Assembly: GCA_039111635.1 (NCBI GenBank)
Contig: JBCAQO010000009.1
Location: 496,001 to 560,000, forward strand
Reading direction: 5' to 3'
DNA from: Heterobasidion occidentale
Taxonomy: Eukaryota; Basidiomycota; Agaricomycetes; Russulales; Bondarzewiaceae
Length of the DNA stretch: 64,000 bases
The position numbers and the translations under genes were made by a program. Positions 1 through 12,069 of the stretch are shown here, one piece after another. Under the pieces are notes generated by a model. That model did no database searches and had not been told where the DNA came from. It saw only the letters and a list, made by a program, of their open reading frames with translations. How positions within the stretch are numbered: position 1 is the stretch's first letter; every line of letters starts with the position of its first letter.

Positions 1-133
1 CGCGTTCCCCGGTTCTGATTTGGCGCCACAGACGGACGAATCAGACAGAATCCGTTCTTTTGTCCAATCAAACAATTGCGATCGTATGCAACACATTTCC
101 GCGCGAGAGAGAAACGAGGCTAAAGGGCCAAGG

Positions 134-160
134 CACGTGTGGCATCATCCGACCTATAAA
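134..160 (+). promoter_or_regulatory. E-box and TATA box of the Egh16-like gene
   Basis: CACGTG lies at 134-139 and TATAAA at 155-160, about 200 bases upstream of the start codon at 359. The stretch between is pyrimidine-rich, as in leaders of well-expressed fungal genes. The motifs are seen directly; their use as a promoter is inferred. Confidence 0.45.
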
Positions 161-358
161 GTCTCCAGAAACCCGCCTTTCCCGTTCCCCAGGCTTGCCT
201 CTTGCTTTCCACCTTTCATTGACGCCATCTAAGGACTGGTTCCTCCCCTGCACAGACTCGTCTCTCGTTCTACATCCGTTCTTTGCAAACTCAGCTGGTC
301 TTTCATCGCATCAGTCATTTCCTAGCCAGTTTCAAATATTGTCATTTTCGAGTCCAGC

Positions 359-1309
359 ATGTTTTCCAAGTCCTTCATCGCGTCTCTCCTCGTCCTCGCC
401 CTCTCCGCCCAGGTCCATGCCCACGCTGCGATCGCGCCCGCACTCGGCGTGAAGGGCACTCCCCGTTCGCAGCGACGTCCAGCGCCCATCTGCAGCTAAG
501 CCCTGCGGCAATGCCAACATTGCGGGCACCATCGACTCTTCCACGGCAGTCGCCGCCGCCGCCGATGGCACTTTCGCTGCCACGATCTCTAACTTCAACG
601 CGTAAGTCGGTTTTGATGCCATCATATTTTTTTTTAGTTCGCGCGCTCATGGCCCTGTCATCCACTAGCGGCAAAGATGGCTCGCGCCAAGTGACCGCCC
701 AGGTTGATGCCACCGGCACAGGCAAGACTTTCGTTGCTGCGACAGTAGTGACCAACGGTGATGCTGTGCGAAACAACCTCTGCGTCTGTCGAGGGTATCA
801 GGCTTAGACTTTTCTTTCTTCCTCAGGCTCCTACCAACGTCGGCTCGCAGCAGCTCTCCATCAAGCTTCCCGCCGGCACTAAATGCACTGGCGGTGCCTC
901 CGGCAACCTCTGTCTCGCCTCATTCACCACCGCAGGCGGGTTCGGCAACTGTGTCGTCGTTTCCCAGGGCGCTGCAACTGGAAATGCCGCTGCCGCTGCC
1001 GCTGCTCCCGCAACGAGTGCTGCCGCGACCGGTGCGGCGACCGGAGCTGCTACTGGTGCTGCCACTGGCGCCGCTGCTGGTGCTGCCGCTGGTGCCGCCG
1101 GTCGCAAGGCAAGGGTCAGAAGGCAAAGGCCGCCGCGGCTGCCGCTAAGGCCAACGCCGCCAAGGTTAATGCCGCCAAGGCCCAGAAGGCCGCTCGCTCC
1201 TTCGACCGTGCTTGTGAGTGCATTCGCTCCCATCGCAGCAGCGTCTTGTTTGCTGACGTCGGTCCGATCAGGGGCTTCCCGCCGTAACGTGTACGTGCCC
1301 GTGGCGTAA
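359..1309 (+). CDS. secreted Ala-rich protein, Egh16-like (frame broken twice)
   Basis: The start at 359 opens a signal peptide (MFSKSFIASLLVLALSAQVH) followed by AHAAIAPALGVKG. The mature protein then reads through SNFNAGKDGSRQVTAQVDA, TNGDAAPTNVGSQQLSIKLP and CLASFTTAGGFGNCVVVSQG, ending in a long Ala/Gly/Thr tract, a Lys/Ala tail and VYVPVA. This resembles the fungal Egh16/GAS1-type secreted family, linked to appressoria in pathogens and of unknown role in basidiomycetes. Introns are 602-670, 766-826 and probably 1214-1271. Two single-base breaks are needed to follow the protein: an extra C in the CCCC run at 461-464 and a missing G near 1109. Either the consensus is wrong here or the gene is a recent pseudogene. 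Family call moderate; secretion signal strong. Confidence 0.6.
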
Positions 1310-1766
1310 AGGACGAGGATGTGTGTGCGGGTCTCGCTGGGTCATGATTTTTGCTTTTTTATTTGGGTTTGATGCTATGGATGTACACTGCTCTGTACAG
1401 GATTTGGTTTTCAATGCAAAGGAAAGCTTTGAGCCGGATGTTGTCGTGAAAGTGTGTGGCAAGGATCAACTCAGCGTCGACTGGCTGCCCTCATGCACAT
1501 GTCTAAGCCCATGGCGGTCGTTAAATTTATGGGTCTATCCTTGATCGATTCGTGTGATTCATATCAACAGTCCGTCGTGATTAAATTACAGCAGGCATAC
1601 ACTGGCGCAGTGCAGGACATAGACGAGAATAGATAACTACGAGGAAGCCCCACCTTTTAGGACGATCGGGCATTCCCATAAATGACAGACAGATCGGAAG
1701 AAACTCTGGTATACATACTCTCTGCGACATCTCGTTCTTCGTGGTCGCAGGAGAAGGGGGTGGCAT
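1310..1766. other. intergenic, no gene seen
   Basis: This is the space between the 3' end of the Egh16-like gene and the 3' end of the convergent 7TM gene. Short frames on both strands show no recognisable protein and no repeat. Confidence 0.6.
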
Positions 1767-3119
1767 CTACCGCCGAGGTATGAAATTCGGTTCATTTCCC
1801 GTGCGGGATCCTGAATCATCTTCGACCGTGTTCATGACGTGGATGACGACAGGCTGGCGGAAGCCGTTGAAGACCGAGGCCGTGGAGAGGGACGACGGAA
1901 CGTTACGCATTGGCATGCCGAAGGACGTGTCGAAGTCGCCGTCTTCTACCGCGTCGCTATGCGTCATTTGAAGGGCGACGAGGACGATGATCAGTGTGGA
2001 GTATATGCCCTGAAAAAGCAAGTGAGAAGGAGAATTCACGACGGTTCAGGGAGGATGGGGTCGTGTACCGTCAGCTGTGCGATCATGTCCGCGATCATGA
2101 AATTGCCGCTGCTTCGTGTCCAATAGATGATGAAGAAGATGACCTGAGAAGCGTAAGTTTTATTGCACGACACAAGTACCTATGCACTCACCCATATAAG
2201 ACAGTACAGAAATCCAGATTCGATGAGGAGCCTCAATACAGCTTGACTTTGTCTCCGTTCGTCGGTGTCCTGGGCAGATTCATTTGACAGCCGATTATAC
2301 CACCTGTTCGTCGCGCTCAGAAGGAGTCAACCAACACGCGCCGAGATGCGGCTCACCTCGCGCGGTACGCCACCAGACAGGTTGTAAGGACGTTCGTCGA
2401 CAGCGTGAGAACGTCCAACGAAAGGTACCAAGGATAAGACGCCGTGAGCTGCACTGTTGCGATGTTTGCTGCCGTTTGTTGCACGCCTACTACGGCAATC
2501 ACTGTGAAAGTATATGAATTTGAAAGTTGGCGGGATTAATTCATAGAAAAGCGAACCTGCAGTTGACAGTAATAGGAATACAGGCACGAGACACGGCCCT
2601 ATTTCGAAGTTCCAGAGCACGTACGCGCGCCAGATGATGATGGCGTCAGATAAAAGGAACTACACGCATCATCATTGATCGTCAGATCAAGCAGTCAATG
2701 AAGATGAAGACGCACATTGATGGCAGGAAGGTACAGCTTTGCTATACGCAGTCCAGTGGTCCCGATCTCAAATGAGCTCGGGAGTGTCCGCTCAGATTCT
2801 CGTTGAAAAACTCCCGGATACTCAGCCCCATGTGGGTTGTGGAGACGAGAAACATGGTCACGGTCATGGTCATGACGGTGTTGTGTACCACCCGCACCGG
2901 GATCGTGTGCCGTCGTCGTCTGCAACCACATCTCAGCCCTTCATTCGCTGGAAATTGACAGGATCACGCACAATAAGAGATACATTGATATTGAGAAGAG
3001 GACAATGTAGATGCCTGCATTCGGAATTTGCATTCAGCACTATCGATGTGGGGTAGGCGGACGCGCTTACCATAAAGGATAGACTCGCAAATGAGCGCCG
3101 CATATGCCTCTACGAGCAT
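1767..3119 (-). CDS. seven-transmembrane protein, basidiomycete DUF6533/6534-like
   Basis: Read on the minus strand from the ATG at 3119-3117 (MLVEAYAALICESILYG). Exons then give GIYIVLFSISMYLLL, RRRHTIPVRVVHNTVMTM with FLVSTTHMGLSIREFF, FLLSDAIIIWRAYVLW, VIAVVGVQQTAANIATVQL with YPWYLSLDVLTLSTNVL, VLRLLIESGFLYCLIW with VIFFIIYWTRSSGNFMIADM, and GIYSTLIIVLVALQMTH before a polar tail. The alternating hydrophobic blocks and the DAIIIWRAYVLW motif match the large family of fungal 7TM proteins of unknown, perhaps receptor-like, function. The tail is short and hydrophilic, as usual. Between about 2700 and 2800 the frame cannot be followed cleanly (frame change after FNENLSGHS), so a single-base break is likely there. 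Confidence 0.65.
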
Positions 3120-5238
3120 GGTGAAAACCGGTTCACAGTGTCCAAGTGCCGTATGGCACGTAGTGGTACGGGGGATGAGAGGGAGCGTCCGGGGAAACTG
3201 CCACCTACAAGTAGTGCGGGCATGCCGAGAAGGATCCTGGGGTCACCGGGTGATAGAGATTTATGCTCCCTCGGAATCGCCTCGATAGAGATGCGATGAT
3301 GCTTCAATCAGCGCATGCCTCCAAAGCAAGCACCGACTGACGATAGAAGCCAGAGAACGCTCGAAGGTGTTCTTTCAATGTACCGTTCGGCGTATACCTG
3401 ATCGTGTCAGGAGCTTGTGGTAGCGGGTCAATGTCCTAGAATCAACAGGGTACTCAGCCTGCGACTTTCTTTCGGACCCGCAATCGATGCTTTGCAGGCC
3501 GCAAACTTGCAACGCGTTTGCTTAGGTATTAGTAGGCCTCGGGCTTTGAGCTGCTCAGAACATATAGAACTCCGGTTACGTTATCATCTCACAGATCAAA
3601 GAGCCTCGGAACCACGGGAAAGTTTGAGTCTTGATGCTCGGAGACGAAAAAGGATCCTGGCATGATCCAAGTCGAGAGATGCAGGTGAGACCATTCCTGG
3701 TGATTCGGGCACAAGGCTGATTCACAATGCTGTGTTGTAGCAACGAGAACAGAGTTTCCGAGGACGAACAAGGCATGGGACGAGTTCGCAATTTGGATAT
3801 CTGATAGCACCGTAAGCTTGCCAATTTCTATCCTTGATGCTCTCCCGGCGGAACACAGAAACATTGTTCTTGTGGTGAGCTGTGTCGAGGTCGTGGAGGG
3901 ATGTTGCAAACGGTGGCATCAACAAGACCAGATCTTTCTGTTGAATACAAACGGCGAGACGATCACAACGCTAGGAATACCTGGGAATGTCCATAAGAAA
4001 CAGGGTCATTTGACGGATAGGATGATAACGGAACGCACTGGAAGGAAGATAGTCGCGATATAGCAATACCAGAACTGCACTGCAGTGAAATAGCGCTGAC
4101 TCTTTATGGCAAAGAAGCCTCTTGGACTTCCTCTTCAAATGAAACCTATTCCTGTGAATCCAACTGGGCAATGTTTGAACACACTAGGCACCTTTGGAGG
4201 AAATGTTAAGGCCGCCTTCGGGCAAGGGGCGTCACTGTAAGCTTATAACCAGGATCTCTGAGCACTGAAAAAGTAGCGTTGTGAGTTGACGTGCACATGA
4301 TTCGACGGACGTCTTGGAAGAGGATGCAATTCGCAACGCTTGCAATCAGTGGAGGTCGTGAGAACTCGATTATTGAACCTAATATAGTCATGTGATATGC
4401 TGTTTTGTCTAGAAACTGATCCTCATGTGGGTCAACGTCCGTCTAATCAATGTCGCCCAGCCGCATCAGCAACCCGTTTTCTAGACTTGTATCCTCCATC
4501 TCCGCGTGCATCGTCTGATTGTGAGAAATGGCAACAAGGTATTCTTGCGACCTTGACTTACACATACTAGCACAGACTGGCTGTCGCGATGCAGCCAAAC
4601 AAATCTTTTTCCGTTTAGATCGGAATAAACTCTCAATCCTATAGGGTGATCTTGCTGAAGGGCTGAGCGCTTGAAACTTGTGTCTGCGATACTCCTTAGC
4701 CTAACGGATCACACTCGGACTCTGAGATCTGTGAAGCGGGGCGCTTACCGCAGGTATGGGCATGTATGGACGCACTCTATATTGATCCTCCGTTGCTGAT
4801 ATAATAATCAAGCAACTTCCCTTGACATGACATCGTAGGCAATGCTGATCTAGTGATTCTTTGGGACTTGGAGGGTGAGTATATGCGTCATCCTCTCCTC
4901 ACCCACCGGAGAATTATGTCGTCTGCCAATTGTGTTAGCATCCCTCCGAGCGATGACCCGCCGGCTCGACAACGACGCGGTGAAGGGCTGTACGTCCTTG
5001 TAATTCTTGTCAGATGTGCGTGCTGGAACAACAGCACTCCCTCCGATGCTTCCAAATCTCTCGTCAGCTCTCAGCTATTCTGAGGTTGGTGCATGCGTCA
5101 GCTCTTCCATCTGCAGCTCTCCACCATTGTCAGGCCGCTGATCTTGGAGCTCCAAACAGGATATAAGGCAGACTTCCATCTTGTCAGTCATTCACCAACA
5201 CCCCCAGTCAACCCACTCATACCTCTCTAAGCACCACA
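3120..5238. other. intergenic, no convincing gene
   Basis: About 2.1 kb with only short frames. A minus frame at 3589-3909 and a plus frame at 3818-4063 have no recognisable domain and conflict with each other. The only supported element is the TATA box of the downstream reductase. Confidence 0.5.
5162..5166 (+). promoter_or_regulatory. TATA box of the aldo/keto reductase gene
   Basis: TATAA in an AGGATATAAGGC context sits 73 bases before the ATG at 5239. A CA-rich leader with CACCACAATG at the start codon follows, a good fungal start context. Confidence 0.5.
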
Positions 5239-6517
5239 ATGTCTATTCCCACTCGCAAACTTGGTGGTTTTCAAGTCAACTCCATCGGCTTCGGCGCGAT
5301 GGGTCTCTCCGTCGGATACGGCGATGCTGGCTCCATTGAGGAGCGCTTGGAGGTGTGCAAACAGCTTCTCTAGCTGAATGCATTGATCCTCACTTTTTTC
5401 CACCTAGTTCCTCGACGCTGTCTATGCACGTGGGAGCACATTCTGGGACACCTCTGATGCATACCAAGACAATGAAGAGCTGATTGGTAAATGGTTCGCC
5501 AAGACTGGCAAGCGCAAGGACATCTTCCTCGCTACCAAGTTCGGTCTGGCGGACCCGACGCGCTTCCCGAATGCGGACCCTGCGTATGTGAAGGTCGCAT
5601 TCGAAAACTCGTTGAAGAAACTCCAGACGGACTATGTTGACCTGTACTACCTCCACCGGTAAGATATCTCACAGAAATCATACGCAGTCCACCTGATCAA
5701 TCTGGCATATAGTGCTGACCCCACGGTTCCCATCGAAAAGACGATTGCTGCTATGGCTGAGCTCGTCAAGTAAGAATTTCTCGGCGGTTCCCAATTCTAA
5801 ACTAATGTCACCTGGAAATCAGGGAGGGCAAGGTCAAGGCCATCGGTGTTTCTGAAGTGTCCGCTGCTGCTCTCCGCCGCGCACATGCCGTGCATCCTAT
5901 TGCCGCTCTGCAAGTCGAATACTCCCCTCTTTGCCTCGACGTCGAGTTCGAGAAGCTCAACCTGTTTAAAACCGCGCAAGAGCTCGGCATTGCCATCGTC
6001 GCGTACTCTCCTCTTGGCCGCGGCCTTCTCACCGGCTCCTTCGTGCGTTTTTCCCCCTTGCATATTATTGACATTATTTATTGAACATTTGCTCATACAG
6101 CGCACTGCCGAGTCTGTCCCTGAAGGCCACTATGCCAAGTACATTCCTCGTTTCAATGCAGACAACTTCCCCAAGATTGTCAAGCTCGCGGACGAGTTTG
6201 CTGCCATCGGTACTAAGCACAAGGCCTCGTCCGGCCAGGTCGTGCTTGCATGGCTGCTCGCGCAGGGTGGCAACGTCTTCGTCATTCCCGGAACGAAGAA
6301 AGTGAAGGTAAGTTGAAGTGATCCAAAACTCGAAATATCATCTGACCCCTCTATATAGTACCTCGAAGACAACCTGGGCGCCGCGAAGGTGACCTTGACG
6401 TCGGAGGAGGTAGCCCACTTGCGCTCGCTGGCGGAGGAGATCCACAAGACAGCCCCTGGAGAGCGTTACCCAGGAGAGTTCAACAACCTCTCTTTCATTG
6501 ATACCCCTGCTCTCTGA
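5239..6517 (+). CDS. aldo/keto reductase (AKR13-like)
   Basis: NAD(P)H-dependent reductase of carbonyl compounds, expected in the cytosol; substrate not predictable. Six exons join cleanly across introns 5353-5407, 5659-5712, 5770-5822, 6043-6100 and 6308-6358, giving about 335 residues, normal for the family. The start [20 protein letters not shown] carries the family N-terminal beta-hairpin and first strand. The catalytic tetrad is visible: Asp and Tyr in [16 protein letters not shown], Lys in IFLATKFG and His in [17 protein letters not shown] and [12 protein letters not shown] are the usual beta6/7 motifs, and [18 protein letters not shown] binds the cofactor phosphate. No frame break is needed. 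It stands alone with its own TATA box. Confidence 0.93.
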
Positions 6518-7053
6518 GCGGATAACGCATGGTCGTCAAAGTTGTAGTCGTTGCATTTATTATCATTGTTAGATTTGGAATCGCGTAGGATCATTGCATT
6601 ATGTCCTCAATGAAGTGAGAGTGAGCCTGCTGGGGGAGTATGTGCTTAGACGCAAGTATCCTGTTCATAGTCACGAACTGTAATGCCAGCTACGGTCGAC
6701 TCCGAAAATCTATCAACTTTCTCTTCTGTGTGCACATACCTCGTTCTTTGCCATCTTGGATACGCAGTCCTTAGGCTTGAGCTGGAGCGCTAGCGCTTCG
6801 TCATATGGGGCATGGTAAGTGCGACAACAGAAGATTTTTAATCAGTGCGAACTCTGTTAGTATCGAGCTTGCTTGTAGTCTGCGGTCTGTGATGATAGGT
6901 GTTGCTCATGCTCCGTATAAGATCTGAGACAATTGTCTTAAAATGTGATTGTATCTGAGTAGAGAATTCTGCCACAACTCTAGTCGGGATAGGTCTTGCG
7001 AGCAAGCTACTGAACATAGGACAAGTGGCAATACCCCAGGTCATTCTAATGAC
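6518..7053. other. intergenic between convergent 3' ends
   Basis: This AT-richer spacer separates the reductase stop and the methyltransferase stop. I see no ORF with protein-like composition and no repeat. Confidence 0.6.
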
Positions 7054-8247
7054 TCAACGAGCTGTCCATTGGATGATGTAGTAAGCGTACTCAACCTCCC
7101 CAAGCACTCCTGGCTGCGCCTCGCAGATAATGATCTCCTTATGCGATATGTGTAGGGTGGGACATCTGTCCGGGCGCGCATCAAGGTCGCGCAAGAAAGG
7201 AAAAACTTGCTCGATAGTGCTCGACTCGAATGCGAACGTTGGGCGGAGGGGAAGCACCAGGTGAAATTGAGCCGGGGGAATTGTACATGGCTGCGTCGTC
7301 GATGGGCGCCGGAGGAGCCTTTCGAGGCATGATCGAATCCATAGAGCATGTTCGGCCTCATAAATGATGTCGGCGCCGAAGATAAGATCGAAGGAATCGT
7401 CAAACGGTGTTGGGTGTTTGTCCAAGATCACCGTGTCAGACCAGTCCAATTTATGAGCAGAAAGCACGACGAAGGACAAGGTTGCAGATGTAGAAGGGAA
7501 ATTGGAGGCAATGTTGAGGTTGAGATTGGAAAGGGTGGAGGGGTGGAAGTCAGATGCAATGATTTCTGCGAGTCGCTGCGAGCACATCTGGGTTTGTAGG
7601 AGTTTGCCTAGCGTCAAGCTGACCAGCCCAGTTCCCGCGCCGAGCTCAAGCACCCTCAGCCTTTCCCCCGTGACGTGACCCAGATTCAAGCCAAAATGTT
7701 CTGGCATCTCGACGACCATCTCGGCCAGCACGCATGCGCTCCCCCACGTCTGCACCCCGACCGTCCCAAAGTCCTGGTTCTCCAGCGGCGCGTCCGTCAG
7801 CTGCACCGTCACTTCTCCCGCTCCGTGGCCAAATGAAAAGGAGCGCGTAACAGACCCCGCGGCGGACGTACCGGCGCAGACGGACAGGAGCGAAGCGGCA
7901 GTCTCGATGATCGATTCAAAGGACGTGGAATCGCCGCTGCCTTCGAGTTCCATGACTTCGACTTGAGCGATCAGAGCTGTGAGCCAACGGATAGCATATG
8001 ACCGCTCGAAAGCGTCGGAGCGCAGAGCATCCAACGCTTGATCCCGATCAGTCCCGCTTGGCAGACTCGACGACTGAGAGTGTGTCTTGCGACTGACGCG
8101 GCGCGAACCGCGAACCTCGGGATTGTACACCAGGCGCAAGTACCGTAAAGATTCCTGAAGTTTCCCGAGTGGTGCGTCTCTAATTCTTCTGATCGGCGGA
8201 AGGGCGGCGGTTGGTGACTGTAGGGCGGGGAGAGTAATGATAGTCAT
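7054..8247 (-). CDS. METTL21-like protein lysine methyltransferase (Methyltransf_16)
   Basis: Single-exon frame of 397 residues. SAM-binding motif I is RVLELGAGTGLVSLTLGKLL at about 197-216, preceded by GTVGVQTWGSACVLAEMV, the typical lead-in of the family. The post-I acidic residue is in IIASDFHP (about 229-236), and FDLIFGADIIYEAEH (about 286-300) is the family's D/GADIxY motif. The C-terminus has the usual strand HISHKEIIICE. Members of this family methylate lysines on chaperones or translation factors; which substrate is used here cannot be told. The N-terminal 140 residues are variable and Ser-rich. The frame is intact with no intron, unlike its neighbours. Confidence 0.88.
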   Translation of the reverse strand: MTIITLPALQSPTAALPPIRRIRDAPLGKLQESLRYLRLVYNPEVRGSRRVSRKTHSQSSSLPSGTDRDQALDALRSDAFERSYAIRWLTALIAQVEVMELEGSGDSTSFESIIETAASLLSVCAGTSAAGSVTRSFSFGHGAGEVTVQLTDAPLENQDFGTVGVQTWGSACVLAEMVVEMPEHFGLNLGHVTGERLRVLELGAGTGLVSLTLGKLLQTQMCSQRLAEIIASDFHPSTLSNLNLNIASNFPSTSATLSFVVLSAHKLDWSDTVILDKHPTPFDDSFDLIFGADIIYEAEHALWIRSCLERLLRRPSTTQPCTIPPAQFHLVLPLRPTFAFESSTIEQVFPFLRDLDARPDRCPTLHISHKEIIICEAQPGVLGEVEYAYYIIQWTAR

Positions 8248-8743
8248 CGATTATAGTGCAGTAAATCCTGCTAGCTAGATGTTAGCAGGTTCTAAGTGGG
8301 TGAACTCTATGAGACCAGGCGAGATATTCTAATGGAACCAACGCTCTAAATAGAGGATGTTAGCAGTCGTATACATGCATCTTGAATCTTGTAGAAAGGG
8401 AGTTCGGAGCAGGCAGTGAAGAAGAAAAAATGGAAGCGCGGGTTAGCCTCGTACTAGGCGGAATCAGCCTTCGGACTTTGAATAGCCACGGCTCGTTTTC
8501 GTCGGAGTCGTTACGGCCGGGAAAGCCGCGTAGGCTGGTCTCCAATGGAGCCCTTGTCGGAGCGGCGGAATTTAGAAAGACCGGCTGTGTCCGAGCCTAA
8601 ACCCGATTCAGCACACCAGGAATATGGAACTTTTATAACACAGATCGATTAGGACATGATGTTAGACGATAAACTCCTGTGCTTTATCGAAGCCACCTCA
8701 ATAAGAACCAGTATCCAACGCCAAGATGGAAGGGATCACCAGC
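8248..8743. other. intergenic, no gene seen
   Basis: This spacer holds the methyltransferase promoter side and the 3' end of the GH16 gene. Small frames at 8360-8600 overlap on both strands and look non-coding. Confidence 0.55.
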
Positions 8744-10715
8744 TCAGAACAACCCAACAACACCCAGTACTGCAGCGATAGCCAACCACCGCAAGCCACC
8801 GAACGCTGGATCAGCACTCATGGAACGCGCGCCGTTGACCATTGTCGAAGCGTTCGAGAATGCAACACTGGGCGTCATAGCAGACGAGTTGGCGCCGTAG
8901 ACATAGGAAGTGATATTGGAGGAGGGCGTGGTCGGGTCTGCGCACTTGATCGTGACTGAGGAAACCATGGCATAGAAATGACCTGACAGAGACGATGAAG
9001 GCGCTGAGAAACCAAAATTCATGTAAAAATAGGATTGGGGTGACCGTACCTGCAGAAGTGTAGTCAGGATCATTCCAGTTGATCAATCCGCCAGACCATT
9101 CGATAGTTCCAGGAGCAGAGGTGTTGATTCCAGCAGGCCATAAACTATGATCGAAGGCACATGCCCGGTGGACAAAAAATGATAGTCAGTCGGAAGCAAA
9201 GATGGTTAGGAATAAGAAGCGAGAAGCAGAGAGAAATCGGAAAGGCGCTAAGCGATAGAAGGGTGTGTGAGAAGAATGAAGAGCACCTCAGCTGAACGGA
9301 AGATGGGTTGTGGGATAGTGCGCGACACCATTGCTATCAATCGTATCGGATTTCTTGATGGTTCGCACGGTGTTGTTGTCGATTGCGAAAGTCAGAGTAT
9401 CAGGTTGCCAGTCGATCTGTGAGATAGAAGGAAGCAAGGTTTGAATCAGTACCACATAGTAACACAGGAAAGTTGAATTTAAGCGTGACAGAGTGATTTC
9501 AACATACAGTGTAGTCATGGTAGTTGGCAAAAGTGTCGGTAAGCCCGGTCGTTGTATCACCATCGGTCTTCGAGGCTTAATTGCAAGAAAGGCAGAAAAA
9601 TGCAGGTCCAATAAGATAGACAGACACAAAATCGCTATGGATGGACGTACGAATGACAGCTTGCCAGAAGAAGTTGGTCTGCCCAGTAGTAATGTTCGAA
9701 CCCGGAAACTCCCAATCGATTTCATCCTTGATGTCGCTCATCGTGATGAAGGCTGTGACAACACCATTCCAGCGACCGGTCTTGACTGCATCGTTCAAGC
9801 ATCATTGTACGATAAGGATGCAACATCAGAACAGAGGGATCCACGAGTTGAAAGCAGGGAAGACGCACGGCGAGCTGTGATGGTTCCGTAGTGAACATAA
9901 CGCGTGGACGAAATGCGTGTGCCACCGTTGATCTCGGTAAGTAGAAGAACAAGTTCGCCACCAGAAGAGTTGGTGTTCATGATGTTGCCTGAGTTCACGA
10001 CCCAATCTGCACATTATGAAGCGGAGGTAAGTAGACTTCTTTAGTTTTGCAGAACAAACATGATCATCAGAAGTTGATATGATAGAACGGTTGTGAGGGA
10101 CAGAAGATATTCAAGATGCAGGTGTTGGGTAGCGATCTGGCGAAACCATCCACACGCACCATACTCAGTGGCATTGCCATCAAACGTGGACGAATTAGAA
10201 TATATGCGAGAGTTGTCCGCGAAAGTGTGCTGAACCCCCAAGGGATTAATGCAGTTAGCTTTACAACAGGGAAAACAGAAAAAAGCGTACAGTAGCAGAT
10301 TGGCATATGGGGTCAGGACGGCACGAATCGAGGGAATGAGAAGAGAGGGGATTGCACCCGCCGAGACAAAACTATAGCAAGTGTGACATTGAAACTTGAC
10401 AATTAGAGCGTGAAGGATTGTCGAGCTCACGTCTCCCGTTCCACAGAACCCGAACGAACCTGTAGTGGTGGCATCGGACTGGCATCGGGCTTTGGGGGCG
10501 CATGAGGAAACAACGTGGAGACTCACTGCAGCATGGTGCAGAACTAGAACATGGGGTCGTGATGTTACTGCCATTCGACAGAAAGTGTCAGTGTGTGCCG
10601 CTCATCCGCCACAGTGTGCTAGCGCCCACCAAGTCTGTCCACCCTGGGCGCTCACGACAGTTGTCGAGCATGCTATGAAGACGGGTAGAAGAGCGAAGAT
10701 TCGGTTGCGAAACAT
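8744..10715 (-). CDS. GH16 chitin-glucan transglycosylase, CRH1/UTR2-like, GPI-type
   Basis: Cell-wall enzyme expected to link chitin to beta-glucan at the outer membrane face. The start at 10715 gives a signal peptide (MFRNRIFALLPVFIACSTTV). A Cys-rich chitin-binding-like module follows: TCNITTPCSSSAPCCS, SFGFCGTGD, FCLGGCNPLSSHSLDSCRPD and PICQSAT. Next come HTFADNSRIYSNSSTFDG, IMNTNSSGGELVLLLTEING, and the catalytic motif DEIDWEFPG near 9715-9740, with both acidic catalytic residues and the assisting Asp present. Later exons give TFANYHDYT, IDWQPDTLTFAIDNNTVRTI and WPAGINTSAPGTIEWSGGLI. The tail is Ser/Thr-rich and ends in a hydrophobic segment (RWLAIAAVLGVVGLF), as for a GPI anchor. About ten short exons; the first intron starts GTGGGC. 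No frame break is needed. Confidence 0.88.
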
Positions 10716-10778
10716 CGCTTCTTGTGAGGGAGTGGAGTGTGTTAAAAGAACGGTGGAGGGCGACGGGATACGGTGGGG

Positions 10779-10785
10779 TATATAT
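10779..10785 (-). promoter_or_regulatory. TATA box of the GH16 gene
   Basis: TATATAT lies about 65 bases upstream of the minus-strand start codon at 10715, in a G/T-rich context on the plus strand. Distance and strand fit a core promoter of this gene. Confidence 0.45.
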
Positions 10786-11925
10786 GTTGGATATTGTTTG
10801 AGCGAGAACCAGCAGACTCAAGGCGTGGACAAAGATAGAACACCGGAACAACAGCACGGATCCTTTTCAGGGCATTCATGACTGCATGACGTTGACAAAT
10901 CAGAATGAACTTCGTTGGTGTTCTCCGGAATGCACTCTATCCCTCCGTGCCACACGCCAGTTACTGTGCGGCAGCAGCCTTTCCGCAATCATGGGCGTGG
11001 TCAATAACTTCCCCGACTCCACTGAAAGTGGGGGAGGGTTCTGTGGAATAGATATGAGTGGTCTATCATACATCGGTCGTGGCTACGCTGATTGGCTGTT
11101 GGCTGGCACGTGAAGGTCCCTCGCCCCACTATCAGAACGCTTATTGGCTGGTGAGATGCACGTAGACGATGCTCGACGCATCCGTCGAATCCATAGACCA
11201 CTAGACATCATGTGAAGGTCCATTATTTATATTGTTTGAAGGCACGTGAATGTCCTTCGATTCTTCAAGAAGGCTTCGACGACATCGGCGCCGCGCGCAT
11301 TTAGTAAGTTTTTATTATCATTCGTCGTTTGCAGGTCATTTTCACCCTGTAATATCATATTATTATCATGTAGTTCAACGATGCACAAAACCAACACCAA
11401 ATCTGGCGACAAAAGAGAACACATCCAAGTTCGCGTCTACGCGAAAGATGGACATCGTTGGCGAATTCAAAAGGGCAGAAAGGATAGATGGGGAGCAATC
11501 CATATACCTAAAGATTGTCTCCTTTGGAGGCCGCTGCTTTTCGTTGAGAAAAACACATAAAGTACTGTTTAAATCTTACTCAAGTCACCAATTTTCTTCA
11601 TTTTCTTGAATTTCTTGAACTGATCATAAAGCATAAACTGATCTGATATTGACCATGTATGTACTATACTACGAGAACGACACCATACCAAATGTTTCCA
11701 TTCTACGCGTAACGGTTCACAACAACAAACTCTGAACTCCGATCCGACCATGCGAGTCGGGGATTGGCACTAAGTGCCGCTACGATCCAGCATCGGAGTT
11801 TATTAGGGGCATGCATGTGGTGTGGTCCATACTTGACGCCAGGCAACTGCAGCACCATCCCGTCTATCCCATTGTCCTTCCGGCGTAAGTAGGTTGAAAG
11901 GAATTACTTGCCACACCGGCAAAGA
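10786..11925. other. intergenic, no convincing gene
   Basis: About 1.1 kb. Overlapping plus frames at 11246-11609 and minus frames at 11001-11424 lack protein-like features. No repeat is evident. Confidence 0.5.
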
Positions 11926-12069
11926 AATGTCAACTGTGCGCGTCATATTCGTCTCCAGTTTACTTGTTTATGGGGTTCTTTCTCACGCCCTGCCTCCTTT
12001 ACAACATGAGGTACTGGCGCTGGTCAGTCTACTTCGTCGCTTGCCAGTCCTTCTCCCTCTTCGTCATCC

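Noticed and set aside
3589..4063. Opposite-strand frames of 80-106 codons
   Set aside because: Neither has a domain, membrane segment pattern or convincing exon continuation.
9690..9715. GTTCGAACC as a tRNA B box
   Set aside because: It lies inside a GH16 exon that translates correctly, and no A box or acceptor stem is found around it.
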